Made by a program: the position numbers and the translations under genes. 64,000 bases of DNA from NCBI GenBank assembly GCA_007121455.1, contig SKKN01000027.1, positions 38,435-102,434 of the forward strand, read 5' to 3'. This stretch comes from Gemmatimonadota bacterium (GTDB lineage Bacteria > Gemmatimonadota > Gemmatimonadetes > Longimicrobiales > Gaopeijiaceae). Below the pieces are notes generated by a model that was not told the origin of the DNA, searched no databases, and was given only the letters and a program-made list of their open reading frames with translations. Of the stretch, positions 16,406 through 25,504 are shown piece by piece (the stretch's first letter is position 1; each line of letters opens with the position of its first letter).

Positions 16406-17911
16406 TCAGAAGGGGTCTTCCCCTCTTCCATTCTGGCCGGGGGGCCCTTCCTGTGGCTCCTCCGCCAACTCGTCGAAGCGCGTGTAGGACTTGTGAAAGT
16501 ATAGCTTCACCACCCCGGTTGGTCCGTTCCTCTGCTTCCCGATGATCAACTCCGCCTGCCCCTCGATCGAATTCCCGTCCCGATCCGTCGGTCCATGGTA
16601 ATACTCTCCGCGGTACAGAAACATGACCAGATCGGCATCCTGCTCGATCGATCCCGAGTCGCGGAGGTCGGACAGCTGAGGTCGGTGGTCCGTCCTCTGC
16701 TCGGGACCCCTGGAAAGCTGACTCAGCGCGATGACCGGAACCTCGAGCTCCCGGGCCAGCGCCTTGAGGCCCCGGGAGATCTCGCTCACCTCCTGCTGTC
16801 GGTTTTCGCTCCGCCGGTTTCCGGCCATGAGCTGCAGGTAGTCGATGACGAGAAGCTGCACGTCCGCTTCCGCCTTCAAGCGGCGGGCCTTCGCCCGCAT
16901 CTCCAGCACCGTGCTCCCGGGCGAATCGTCGATCCAGATCGGCGCGGTATTGAGCTTCCCCGCTGCCGCGGCAAGGCGTTGGTACTCGGCGGGGGACAGG
17001 CGGCCTGTTCGCAGCTTCTGGGCGTCCACGCGGCCCTCGCTGCAGAGGAGGCGCTGAACGAGCTGTTCCTTCGACATCTCCAATGAAAATATCGCGACGG
17101 CTTTGTTGTGATCGATCGCCGCGTTCTGCGCGACGTTCAGAACCCACGAGGTCTTTCCCATCGCGGGACGGGCCGCGACGATCGTGAGGTCTCCCTTCTG
17201 GAACCCGGTGGTCATGCGGTCGAGGTGCGGAAAACCGGTCGCCACGCCGGTGAGGCCACCGGACGTCTCCTGAAGCCGCTCGATGTGTTCGAAGGTCGGC
17301 CACAAAATCTCCTTGATCCAGACGAAACCGCCCCGGTCGTGACTCTGAGCGACCTGGAACACGCGCTGCTCGGCGAGGTCGACCACTTCCTCGACCGAGC
17401 GGTCCCCCTGCTCGTATACGTCCCGGATCGTGTGGGTCGAGGCCTCTACCAGCCGACGGAGCACCGCCTTTTCGCGAACGATTCGAGCGTGATACTCGAT
17501 GTTCGCCGCCGTGGGGACGGCGTCGAGGAGGTCCCCGATATACTCGAAGCCGCCAACCTCATCCAGCTCTCCGGTCTTCCTGAGGTGATCGCCGAGCGTT
17601 ACCACATCGACCGCCGTATCGCGCTCGAAGAGGTGAATCATCCCGCGGAAGAGTCGTCGGTGGCTCTCCCGGTGGAACATGGAGTCGTTCACGGTCTCGA
17701 TGACGCGGGCGATCGAATCGGGATCGATCAACATCCCGCCCAGCACGGAAATTTCCGCCTGGAGCGAGTACGGAGGGTCGCGGTCGAAAGGACCCCGGGC
17801 CGCCACTCCCGCCGGCACCCGGTCGGGCCCTCTCACCTGGGCCGGTTCTTCGCCCTTCGCGTCAGCGGTCGTTTCATCCTGCACCGTGCCCGAGCCGCTC
17901 CCCTCAGGCAT
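16406..17911 (-). CDS. dnaB: Replicative DNA helicase
   Basis: This hexameric helicase unwinds DNA at the replication fork. The 501-residue protein has an N-terminal collar domain (from PYSLQAEISVLGGML), then the RecA-like core with Walker A ARPAMGKTSW, SLEMSKEQLVQRL, Walker B LLVIDYLQLM, ALSQLSRGPEQR and the arginine finger region DLRDSGSIEQDAD. A charged tail rich in Glu, Gly and Pro closes it. No intein is present. The ATG overlaps the glycosylase gene by 8 bases, linking replication and base-excision repair genes in one transcript. Confidence 0.97.
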   Translation of the reverse strand: MPEGSGSGTVQDETTADAKGEEPAQVRGPDRVPAGVAARGPFDRDPPYSLQAEISVLGGMLIDPDSIARVIETVNDSMFHRESHRRLFRGMIHLFERDTAVDVVTLGDHLRKTGELDEVGGFEYIGDLLDAVPTAANIEYHARIVREKAVLRRLVEASTHTIRDVYEQGDRSVEEVVDLAEQRVFQVAQSHDRGGFVWIKEILWPTFEHIERLQETSGGLTGVATGFPHLDRMTTGFQKGDLTIVAARPAMGKTSWVLNVAQNAAIDHNKAVAIFSLEMSKEQLVQRLLCSEGRVDAQKLRTGRLSPAEYQRLAAAAGKLNTAPIWIDDSPGSTVLEMRAKARRLKAEADVQLLVIDYLQLMAGNRRSENRQQEVSEISRGLKALARELEVPVIALSQLSRGPEQRTDHRPQLSDLRDSGSIEQDADLVMFLYRGEYYHGPTDRDGNSIEGQAELIIGKQRNGPTGVVKLYFHKSYTRFDELAEEPQEGPPGQNGRGEDPF

Positions 17912-18722
17912 CGAGCACCTGCCGGACGAGCTGCAGGTCCTTCCAGGCGGCACGGGTCCACCCCGAATTCCGCAGCAGGGCGGCAGGATGGTACGTCACG
18001 ACGAGCGGGGTTCCTCCATAGCTGTGCATCTCTCCCCTCAAGTGTCCCAGAGGCTTCTCCAGGCCGGTCAGGAGCCGGCCGGCGAAAGTCCCGACTGCGA
18101 GAATCACCTTGGGCTTCACGAATTCGACCTGGCGGAGGAGGAACGGAGCGCAGCTCTCGATCTCCTCCTTCCTGGGGTCCCGGTTCCCGGGCGGCCGACA
18201 CTTCAACACGTTGCAAATGTAGACGGACTCCTCCCTCGAGAGCGAAACCGAAGCGAGGAGGAGGTCGAGGAGTCGACCCGCCCGGCCTACGAACGGCAAC
18301 CCCGTCCGGTCTTCGTGGACGCCCGGCGCCTCCCCGACGACCATGACCTCCGCTTCGGGAGTACCGTCGGAGAACACGACCTCCGTCCGCCCCTCGGAGA
18401 GCGGGCAGCGGGTGCAGGCGAGGGCCGCTGCCTCGAGTTCGCCGTAAGAGGGGAAAGAGGCCGATGCAACCTCCCTCCCCTCCGCACGAGGAGGCCCTGC
18501 CGCGGCCTGCCCGGAACTCGTCGTGGATCGCCCGGGACCAGGGAGACTCCCCCGGTGCGCCTCCTCTCGGTCCGCTACGGCCGCCCCCTCTCTCTCTCGT
18601 TTTGCCGCGGCACCGGCGAGCTGCAGAGCCTCCGTGCGACCAAGGACGTCGAGCGTCACTTCGCGCACGCCGAGCTCTCTCCACTGACGAAGCAAGCGCC
18701 CCAGATCCTCCGCGTGCGTCAC
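17904..18722 (-). CDS. Uracil-DNA glycosylase, family 4 (iron-sulfur)
   Basis: It removes uracil from DNA. The catalytic part (from about residue 95) has the cluster cysteines in [12 protein letters not shown], the active-site loop [31 protein letters not shown], a further cysteine in IESCAPFLL, and the C-terminal [11 protein letters not shown]. This is the family-4 pattern with four Cys. About 90 residues of low-complexity N-terminal extension precede the domain; similar extensions are common in this family and it may be a linker or partner-binding region. The GTG overlaps the coaBC stop as GTGA. Confidence 0.93.
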   Translation of the reverse strand: MTHAEDLGRLLRQWRELGVREVTLDVLGRTEALQLAGAAAKREREGAAVADREEAHRGSLPGPGRSTTSSGQAAAGPPRAEGREVASASFPSYGELEAAALACTRCPLSEGRTEVVFSDGTPEAEVMVVGEAPGVHEDRTGLPFVGRAGRLLDLLLASVSLSREESVYICNVLKCRPPGNRDPRKEEIESCAPFLLRQVEFVKPKVILAVGTFAGRLLTGLEKPLGHLRGEMHSYGGTPLVVTYHPAALLRNSGWTRAAWKDLQLVRQVLDA

Positions 18723-19975
18723 GAGCGACCCGTCCAGCGTTCGCTCGCCATGTCGGAGAGGTGGTCCAAGATCTCCTCCGCCACTTCGTCCTTGCCGAGC
18801 AGGGGGAGCTCTCTTGCCTCCCCGGAGGGAGTCATGAACGTGACACGGTTCGTCTCTACGTCGAAACCTGCCCCCTCCTCGGCTGCGTCGTTCGCCACGA
18901 TCATGTCGAAGCCCTTCTCCTCCAGCTTACGGCGAGCCTCGTCCAGCAGGTTTTCCGTCTCCAGGGCGAAGCCTACACTCACCGCATCATCCCTCCGAAA
19001 AGGCCGCGACTCCGTCGCCACGTCGGGGTTCGGAGTCAGCTCCACCTCGATGCCTCGCGATACACTCCTCCGCTTGACCTTCGACTCCCGCGAGAGGGAG
19101 GGGCGAAAATCGGCCACGGCCGCCGCGAAGATGAGGAGATGTGCCTCACCCGCCCGCTCGCAGACCGCGTCCCGCATCTCCCGCGCCGTCTCCACGGACA
19201 CCAGCTCCGGTCCGACCGGCGGGGGCGCCGTGCCCGGGCCGGACACGAGGAGGACCTCCGCGCCTCGCCTCCAGGCCGCCGCGGCGAGCGCGTAACCCAT
19301 TCGGCCGGAAGAGCGATTTCCAAGGTAGCGCACCGGGTCCAGCCGCTCCCGGGTAGGCCCGGCGGTCACGAGCACGGTCTTCCCCTCGAACAGCGGGTCC
19401 TCTCCCAGCACGCGGCCCACCCGCTCGACAAGCTCGTCGGGCTCCACCATACGGCCTGGACCCTCTCCTTCGCCATGAGCCAGGGGTCCGGTGGCCGGCC
19501 CTGCGATCCGGTGGCCGAGCACGTGCTCCAGATGATCGAGGTTCCGGGACGTCTGAGGATGGCTGAACATCGCGTCGTTCATCGCCGGCGCGAGGAGGAC
19601 CGGGGCTCGTGTGGCCAGGAGCAGGGTGGTCAGCAGGTCGTCCGCACGGCCGTGGGCGGCACGAGCGAGGAAGTCCGCGGTGGCCGGGGCGACCACGACG
19701 GCATCCGCCTCGCGGGCAAGGTGAATGTGAAGTGCCGCTCCTCGCGAGGAGAAGAGGTCCATCAGGGGAGGGCTTCCGGTCACGCCTTCGAAAGAGAGCG
19801 GGGCCACGAACCGAGTCGCCGCGTCCGTGAGTACCACGTCCACCCGAGCTCCGAGACGGGTCAGGTCCCGCGCGAGCTGAACGCACTTGTACGCGGCGAT
19901 CCCCCCGGTGACCCCCAACACGATCCTGCGGTCCTTCCACGGGCGCCGCGCGGAGAGAACCCGGGGGGCGCTCAT
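18719..19975 (-). CDS. coaBC: Bifunctional phosphopantothenoylcysteine decarboxylase / phosphopantothenate-cysteine ligase
   Basis: It catalyses two steps of coenzyme A synthesis. The CoaC half (about 1-185) has the flavoprotein start VLGVTGGIAAYK, the catalytic histidine in LHIHLAREADAV and PAMNDAMF. The CoaB half has VLVTAGPTRERLDPVRYLGNRSSG and AAAVADFRP followed by ESKVKR. In the substrate-clamp segment of CoaC the usual cysteine (ACG in E. coli) reads AHG here (ATGPLAHGEGEGPGRM), a His in place of the Cys implicated in the final reduction. Otherwise length (418) and motifs are normal. It starts 1 base after the rpoZ stop. Confidence 0.94.
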   Translation of the reverse strand: MSAPRVLSARRPWKDRRIVLGVTGGIAAYKCVQLARDLTRLGARVDVVLTDAATRFVAPLSFEGVTGSPPLMDLFSSRGAALHIHLAREADAVVVAPATADFLARAAHGRADDLLTTLLLATRAPVLLAPAMNDAMFSHPQTSRNLDHLEHVLGHRIAGPATGPLAHGEGEGPGRMVEPDELVERVGRVLGEDPLFEGKTVLVTAGPTRERLDPVRYLGNRSSGRMGYALAAAAWRRGAEVLLVSGPGTAPPPVGPELVSVETAREMRDAVCERAGEAHLLIFAAAVADFRPSLSRESKVKRRSVSRGIEVELTPNPDVATESRPFRRDDAVSVGFALETENLLDEARRKLEEKGFDMIVANDAAEEGAGFDVETNRVTFMTPSGEARELPLLGKDEVAEEILDHLSDMASERWTGRS

Positions 19976-19976
19976 C

Positions 19977-20195
19977 CTACTCCTCGCGGCGGCGCCTGCC
20001 CACGAGCCTGAACTCGATCTGTCCCGAGGTCAGCGCCTCGAGCGCACGGGTGGTGAGCTTCTTCTCCTCCCCGATGGGGAGCGTCTCCCTCGGAAGTGCA
20101 TTCAACTCACGGGTGTACTTTGCCGCCACCAGGACGCCGAGGTACTTGCTGTCCGTATGCTTCGCGACCTCATGCGGGGTGAAAACCCTCATCAT
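19977..20195 (-). CDS. rpoZ: RNA polymerase omega subunit
   Basis: This small RNA polymerase assembly factor has 72 residues, MMRVFTPHEVAK at the start, the conserved AAKYTRELNALP and KKLTTRALEALTSGQIEF with the omega pattern of a basic run followed by an amphipathic helix. Its place between gmk and coaBC is the classic gmk-rpoZ-coaBC order, which supports the call despite its short length. It is separated from gmk by 85 bases. Confidence 0.9.
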   Translation of the reverse strand: MMRVFTPHEVAKHTDSKYLGVLVAAKYTRELNALPRETLPIGEEKKLTTRALEALTSGQIEFRLVGRRRREE

Positions 20196-20280
20196 CCATC
20201 TCCTTGTCGTGCGTTACGTGGGAAGCCAGCTCAACGCCGGCCGCACCCTCGATCTTCTGATCACCCTCCCGCTCGGACCT

Positions 20281-20946
20281 TCATTCGGACGGTGCCTCTC
20301 CCTCCGCAAGGACTTCGTCGATCTCCGTTCGAAGCCGCCTCACCTCTTCTTCCAGATTGCTGGCTCTCGAGGGCCTCTGGCTCTCGGCCTCCACCACGGA
20401 TTTGACCCGTGCCACAGCATGCTCCAGCGCATCGTTCACCACGATGTAGTCGAAGTCCGCCGCCCGCTCCATCTCCTGGCGTGCATTTCGGAGGCGGCGC
20501 GCCACTTCCACGTCAGCCTCGGTTGACCGGCCACCGAGACGCTCGAGGAGCGTTTTTCCGGAAGGCGGAAAGATGAAGATCAGGACGGCGTCCGGAATCG
20601 CGGTCCGAATCTGCATCGCACCCTGCACATCGATGTCGAGCACTACGTGCTGCCCTCGGTCCTGAGCCGCCTCGACGTGCTGCCTCGGGGTACCGTAGAG
20701 GTTTCCGTGCACACGTGCCCATTCGACGAGGGACATGTCCCGGATCATCTCCTGGAACGCCTCCTCCGAGACGAACTCGTAGTCCACTCCATGCTGCTCC
20801 CCGGCTCGGGCCGGCCGGGTGGTCGCCGAGACGGAGAAGGTGAACCGCTCGTTCCGTTCCACCAGTTCCCGTGCGATCGTGGTCTTTCCGGTGCCGCTCG
20901 GCGCGGCCAGCACCACGGGGCACCGCCGGAAGGAAAGCCCGGTCAC
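20281..20946 (-). CDS. gmk: Guanylate kinase
   Basis: It phosphorylates GMP to GDP. The 221-residue protein shows the P-loop LAAPSGTGKTT, the GMP-binding SVSATTRPARAGE and DYEFVSEEAF, the VLDIDVQGA strand and the lid region. A Glu-rich tail of roughly 20 residues (EEEVRRLRTEIDEVL) is longer than in E. coli and may form a coiled coil. The GTG start overlaps the yicC stop as GTGA. Confidence 0.96.
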   Translation of the reverse strand: MTGLSFRRCPVVLAAPSGTGKTTIARELVERNERFTFSVSATTRPARAGEQHGVDYEFVSEEAFQEMIRDMSLVEWARVHGNLYGTPRQHVEAAQDRGQHVVLDIDVQGAMQIRTAIPDAVLIFIFPPSGKTLLERLGGRSTEADVEVARRLRNARQEMERAADFDYIVVNDALEHAVARVKSVVEAESQRPSRASNLEEEVRRLRTEIDEVLAEGEAPSE

Positions 20947-21836
20947 TCCACGTTCTCCACCTGCTCCCGCACCCGCTCGATCTCTTCTTTCAGCGACACG
21001 GCAGCGTGCGCGATCGCGGCGTCGTTCGCCTTCGACGCGATCGTGTTCGCCTCGCGGAGGAGCTCCTGGACGAGGAAGGCGAGCCGCTTGCCCACGGCTT
21101 TCGCTGCATCGGCCTCCATCGCGTCGCTGAACGCTTCGAGGTGCGCTTCGAAGCGGACGATCTCTTCGCTCAAGTCCCAACGCTCCGCCATGTGGGCCAC
21201 TTCGCGCGCAAGCCGGTCCTCGTCCACACCGACTCCGCCCGCGAGCTCCGCGACGGCCTCACGGAGACGGTCGCGCTCCTGGACCAGACGCTCCGGCGCG
21301 CGCTGCCGGATGCCCTCGAGCAGGTCGCGCATCGCCTCGATACGGGAGGAGAGGTCCTGATGTAAGCGGGCCCCCTCTTCCTCCCTCATTTTCACGGCAG
21401 CCCGCGAGGCCTCCTCCGTGGCGATCCGAAGAACCTCCGGGTCGATTCCCGGATCCTGCCGGGACTCCTCCGGGACACGAAAGAGCTCCCTGCTGAACTG
21501 GGAGAGGAGCCGGAGGTCGATCTCTCCCGGCACCCCCAATTCGTCCTGAAGCCGATCCAACGCATCCCTGTACCCACGCGCCCGATCCAGATCGATATCG
21601 ATCGGCGGCTGCCCCTCTTCCTCACCCCGACTCAACGTCATCGTGAGCTGCACATGCCCCCGGGACAACTGCTCCCGCAGCCACCGCTCCACGGTCGGCA
21701 CGAGGCGATCGAAGCCCGAGGGGCCCCGCGCATTCAAGTGGAAGAACCGGTGGTTCACCGTTCGGATCTCCACACGCAGACGCCCCGATGGCGCGTCGCG
21801 TTCGGCCTCCCCGTACCCTGTCATGCTTCGGATCAT
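20943..21836 (-). CDS. yicC: YicC family endoribonuclease-like protein
   Basis: YicC proteins are reported as endoribonucleases in E. coli; the cellular substrate here is unknown. The 297 residues start MIRSMTGYGEAERD, the family signature, followed by VEIRTVNHRFFHLNARGP, and end in a long helical region with RWDLSEEIVRFEAHLEAF and LVQELLREANTIASK. These are the conserved N- and C-terminal YicC domains. The order yicC-gmk-rpoZ is widespread. A promoter is predicted just upstream. Confidence 0.95.
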   Translation of the reverse strand: MIRSMTGYGEAERDAPSGRLRVEIRTVNHRFFHLNARGPSGFDRLVPTVERWLREQLSRGHVQLTMTLSRGEEEGQPPIDIDLDRARGYRDALDRLQDELGVPGEIDLRLLSQFSRELFRVPEESRQDPGIDPEVLRIATEEASRAAVKMREEEGARLHQDLSSRIEAMRDLLEGIRQRAPERLVQERDRLREAVAELAGGVGVDEDRLAREVAHMAERWDLSEEIVRFEAHLEAFSDAMEADAAKAVGKRLAFLVQELLREANTIASKANDAAIAHAAVSLKEEIERVREQVENVE

Positions 21837-21872
21837 ACCACCCGCTCCGGACCCCTCATCGTCGAGCCCTTA

Positions 21873-21902
21873 ACTATACAGTGAATGTCCAGCCCCCCTC
21901 AA
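21873..21902 (-). promoter_or_regulatory. Predicted promoter for the yicC-gmk-rpoZ-coaBC run
   Basis: Minus-strand TTGAGG (21902-21897), 18-base spacer, TATAGT (21878-21873), 37 bases before the yicC ATG. The -35 lies in the loop of a GC-rich inverted repeat (AGCCCC/GGGGCT) that may also terminate transcripts from the outer-membrane protein gene upstream, so this gap probably separates two transcription units. Confidence 0.5.
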
Positions 21903-21933
21903 GCGGGGCTCGGGGCGGCGAGCTCCGCAGGGG

Positions 21934-23931
21934 CTAATTCCACATCGTCCAGCGGATCCCCCAGATCGTCCTCATTCCCGGCAGAAGCCGCCCCTCGAAG
22001 TCCTGGTTCTCGGTGCGATTCGTGACGTTTTCCCAGTTGAGGAAGACGCGCAGCGTAGTGACTCGGATCTGAAGGCGAAAGAACCAGTGCGGCTGGAAGG
22101 GTACCGGTTGAACTGCCGGGGATGATTCCCCGGGCTCGGTCATCGGCACGCGCGAGATCATTCGAGCCCGCCCACGCACCCCGGCATCCGCCCAGACTTC
22201 CAGGTTTCCGGTCGGTAGGAAGACGTCGTGGAAGGAGAGGCGTCCCTCCCAGGAGTTCCTGGGAATGTACCGCGGGGTCTCTTCCGGCGCCCAGTGAAGG
22301 ATGGATCCCTCCAGCGCCAGACCGTCGAGAAGGGGAAGCGGAACGCTCCCCGCGAGCTCGAGGCCCCCGAGGTCACCACCCGGTACAACCGGTCCCTCAC
22401 GGTCCATGGGGAGACCAAGGGGAGGAAGGGAATCAGCGGAAAGCCACACCCACGCGCCGGAAAGCACGAATCGTTCGCGCCTGTATTCGGCTCCGGCCCG
22501 CACTGCAGTACGCTCGTCGATTCGGAGGACGGGGGCATCCTCCTCGACGGTGGAAGGAGCGACGTCCGATCCATCGGGATCGGGGTCGGCCTCCTCGTCG
22601 TCAAATGCCGGCAGGAAGGGCACGCCGCGTCGCCCACTCTCCCCCTGGGCGAAGAGGGAGACCCCGAGGAAGGGTCGACTCCAGAGGCTTCCCCTCACCG
22701 TGGAACCGCTCCACTCCGGCCAGCCTTCCCGCTCCCACACCGCCTCCGCCCCGCCGAGCCAGTCACGCCCAGCGCCGACCCGAAGCTCGGTTCTCGTTCC
22801 CGGCCAACCCTCGCCACCGTGCACCCGCTGATCCGCCGAAGCCCAGACGGAAGCGGTCTGGTAGCGCACCCGCGCACCGAGCTGCGAGCGTGGTCCGGGA
22901 TCGAACGTTCCGCGTTCCGCAGCGGGGAGGTCGTCGAGATCCAGGTCTCCTCCCGGCGCGAGCGACGATCGGCCAGCCCATGCCTCGGCGACGATGTTCT
23001 CCACGGCACGCCAACGGGTACGGACGAGCCAATCGGTTCGGATCAACTCACCGGGTGCGAATGCTTCCGCCGGCCGCCTCGTGTTGAAGCGCCGGAACTC
23101 GAAGCCCACACCTCCGGCGTCCCCGCGATGAAGTGAGTACCGCAGGTGGGCACCGAATACCGAACCTGGATTGCGCCTGGCCGTCCCATCCGTGTCGAGG
23201 CGGTCGAGGGATACGGCCACGTTGCCGCCGAGAGCATCCGGGTGGGAGAACGCCCCGCGAAAGAAGTTCGTGCTCAGGTCTCCGGTCCCCGCCTGAATGA
23301 GCGTGTACGGCTCCGGGTCCTCGATCCTGAGCCCGCGCAGGTCGATTCGGAGCTCCCCCATCCTTCGCTTCACGCGAACCCGATCGAGCCCCCCGAGCGA
23401 GATCCGCGACAGGTCCGGCATCCCCCCGTCGAGCGGAGCGAGCTCGAAGCCATCCATGAGGACCCGGACCCGCCCAGCCGCGACACCGAAGGCCGTCGCG
23501 GCCGCAGGGTGACCGAAGTCCCCGCTCCGGAGCCCGGTCACTCCGGGGATCTCCTCGAGCAGCTCCAGCAGTGTGAAGGCCCGGGTGGCGAGAAGACCCT
23601 CCCGGTCCCACTCCCAGGTTCCCGTCGCCCAGCCGGGGGCGGGCGTAGCGGGATAGTTGGGGAAGTCGACCGGCTCGACGACCTCCTCCACTTCCTCGAA
23701 CTCGACCCCTTCTACTTCGGGAAGCCCTTCGGGCTCGGGGATGGTGTCCGCCGGGGGAAGCTCGACTTCCGGGACCGTATCCGGGGCCGAGGAGTGGAGG
23801 GACCAGGAATCACCGAACCGCTCGGCCGGGAAGGCATGGGGATCCGGCGACCGTTCGCTCGCATCCGCCCCGGAAGCGGCTCCCAGGACGGCGAGCAGCG
23901 CCATCCCGACAAGCCAGGGGGAGGAGGTCAC
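21934..23931 (-). CDS. Outer-membrane beta-barrel protein with TonB-plug-like domain
   Basis: The 665-residue protein starts at a GTG that overlaps the pepA stop (GTGA). It has a signal peptide (SSPWLVGMALLAVLGAASGADA), then a Glu/Pro/Val-rich linker of about 60 residues. A compact plug-like segment follows (LLELLEEIPGVTGLRSGD, VRVLMDGFELAPLDGG, LDRVRVKRR), and then a long stretch of alternating strands such as GVGFEFRRFNTRRP. It ends in an aromatic-rich strand (IWGIRWTMWN), as barrel proteins do. This resembles TonB-dependent receptors of Bacteroidota and Gemmatimonadota, but no TonB box is evident and no substrate can be assigned. Coupling to a cytoplasmic aminopeptidase gene is unusual. 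Confidence 0.7.
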   Translation of the reverse strand: MTSSPWLVGMALLAVLGAASGADASERSPDPHAFPAERFGDSWSLHSSAPDTVPEVELPPADTIPEPEGLPEVEGVEFEEVEEVVEPVDFPNYPATPAPGWATGTWEWDREGLLATRAFTLLELLEEIPGVTGLRSGDFGHPAAATAFGVAAGRVRVLMDGFELAPLDGGMPDLSRISLGGLDRVRVKRRMGELRIDLRGLRIEDPEPYTLIQAGTGDLSTNFFRGAFSHPDALGGNVAVSLDRLDTDGTARRNPGSVFGAHLRYSLHRGDAGGVGFEFRRFNTRRPAEAFAPGELIRTDWLVRTRWRAVENIVAEAWAGRSSLAPGGDLDLDDLPAAERGTFDPGPRSQLGARVRYQTASVWASADQRVHGGEGWPGTRTELRVGAGRDWLGGAEAVWEREGWPEWSGSTVRGSLWSRPFLGVSLFAQGESGRRGVPFLPAFDDEEADPDPDGSDVAPSTVEEDAPVLRIDERTAVRAGAEYRRERFVLSGAWVWLSADSLPPLGLPMDREGPVVPGGDLGGLELAGSVPLPLLDGLALEGSILHWAPEETPRYIPRNSWEGRLSFHDVFLPTGNLEVWADAGVRGRARMISRVPMTEPGESSPAVQPVPFQPHWFFRLQIRVTTLRVFLNWENVTNRTENQDFEGRLLPGMRTIWGIRWTMWN

Positions 23932-25424
23932 CGGGCACGGCTCCGTACCCACTCGAGCAGAAGACGCGTGGGAACGCCGAAGCCACCGTCTCGGCGGTAC
24001 GGCAGCTTTCCCTTCCCATACGCGGTCCCGGCGATGTCGAGGTGGGCCCATGGGACGTCACCCACGAACTCCCGGAGGAAATGCGCCGCGGTGATCGTAC
24101 CCGCGGGACGTCCCCCGACATTCTTGAAGTCCGCAAACTCGCTGTCGAGCTGGCTCCGATACTCCTCCCAGAGGGGGAGCGGCCAGCACCGCTCTCCCGA
24201 ACGTTCACCGGCGTCCCTCAACGCCTCCAGCAGCTCCTCGTCCGTCCCGAGCAGCGCTGCCGCCTGATCGCCGAGGGCCACCACGCACGACCCCGTGAGG
24301 GTGGCGCAGTCGACGATCGCGGCCGGCTCGTGGTCCAGGACGTAGGCGAGAGCATCGGCGAGGATCAGTCGGCCTTCAGCATCCGTATTGATCACCTCGA
24401 CCGTCTTTCCGGCACGGGTCCGGATCACGTCCCCCGGCTTGAGTGCCGTGCCCGAAGGAAGATTCTCGGATGCCGGGACCACCCCGATCACGTTCAACGG
24501 AAGGTCCAGCTCCGCGATCCCACGCATCGCGGCGATGACGGCTGCACCCCCGGACATGTCGTACTTCATTTCCTCCATCCCCGAGGAGGGCTTGATCGAG
24601 ATCCCCCCGGCGTCGAAGGTGAGGCCCTTCCCCACGAGGGCCACGGGCGCATCCCCCTCCTGTCCCCCCCGATGCTCGAGAACGATGAGGCGGGGCTCCT
24701 CGAAGGATCCGCGTGAGACGGCGAGGAGGGCATGCATCCTCTCACTCTCGAGCTCCTCCGGGCCGAGAATCGCGACCTCGAGACCCACTTCAGCCGCCAT
24801 CGATGCGGCGACCTCCGCGAGATGAGTCGGCGTGGCGACGTTCCCCGGCCGGTTCTGAAGCGTGCGGGCAAGGTTCTCGGCCTCACCCAGGACCCGGCCG
24901 ACCTGCATGCCCTGTTCGGCCGCATCTCGTTCGGATCGAGCGAAGAGCTCGAAGGTCTCCACCGGTCGGTGCGGCCGATCCTCACGTTCGGCCTGGAGCT
25001 CTGCGAACTTCCATCCGGCGAGCACGCCTCCCTCGGACGCCGCCTGCGCCAGCAGCTCCACCTTCAGACCCGGGACCTCGGGCAGGACGAAGGCAGCCCC
25101 GGTGCAGGAGAGCGCCTCGCATCGGCGGACTGCACGTGCGGCCAATCGACGCACCGTCTCCGCGGTCGCCTTCGACTTCTTGCCGGCGCCGAGAAGCAGG
25201 GTCCGGCGCGGCCCCGCCTCGCCATCTCGAGCGTGGAGAAGAAGGTCACCATCCTTCTCACCTCGGAATTCGCGGGATTCTCGTGCCCTCTCGACGATAC
25301 CGAGGTCCCCGGCCGAGAGGATGTCCTCGAGGTGAGGATTCGCATCCTCCTCCTCGAAGACGGAAAGGACCAGGAGGGGAGTGTCGTGTGTGGACGGATC
25401 GTCCACCAGGAGCCGTATCTTCAT
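23928..25424 (-). CDS. pepA: Cytosol (leucyl) aminopeptidase, M17 family
   Basis: This two-metal aminopeptidase removes N-terminal residues and, in E. coli, also binds DNA. The 498-residue protein has a variable N-domain and the catalytic C-domain with the metal-binding lysine and aspartate in LVGKGLTFDAGGISIKP, the second aspartate in MKYDMSGGAAV, and the signature NTDAEGRLILADAL carrying Asp, Glu and Arg. It probably heads the outer-membrane-protein unit downstream; icd stops 80 bases upstream. Confidence 0.95.
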   Translation of the reverse strand: MKIRLLVDDPSTHDTPLLVLSVFEEEDANPHLEDILSAGDLGIVERARESREFRGEKDGDLLLHARDGEAGPRRTLLLGAGKKSKATAETVRRLAARAVRRCEALSCTGAAFVLPEVPGLKVELLAQAASEGGVLAGWKFAELQAEREDRPHRPVETFELFARSERDAAEQGMQVGRVLGEAENLARTLQNRPGNVATPTHLAEVAASMAAEVGLEVAILGPEELESERMHALLAVSRGSFEEPRLIVLEHRGGQEGDAPVALVGKGLTFDAGGISIKPSSGMEEMKYDMSGGAAVIAAMRGIAELDLPLNVIGVVPASENLPSGTALKPGDVIRTRAGKTVEVINTDAEGRLILADALAYVLDHEPAAIVDCATLTGSCVVALGDQAAALLGTDEELLEALRDAGERSGERCWPLPLWEEYRSQLDSEFADFKNVGGRPAGTITAAHFLREFVGDVPWAHLDIAGTAYGKGKLPYRRDGGFGVPTRLLLEWVRSRAR

Positions 25425-25504
25425 ATGAATGCACCGCTCGCCTTCTGGCGTGTCGGTTGTATGAGAATTCGAGAGTGGCCGCGCTGCCGGGTGCAGACGC
25501 TGCC

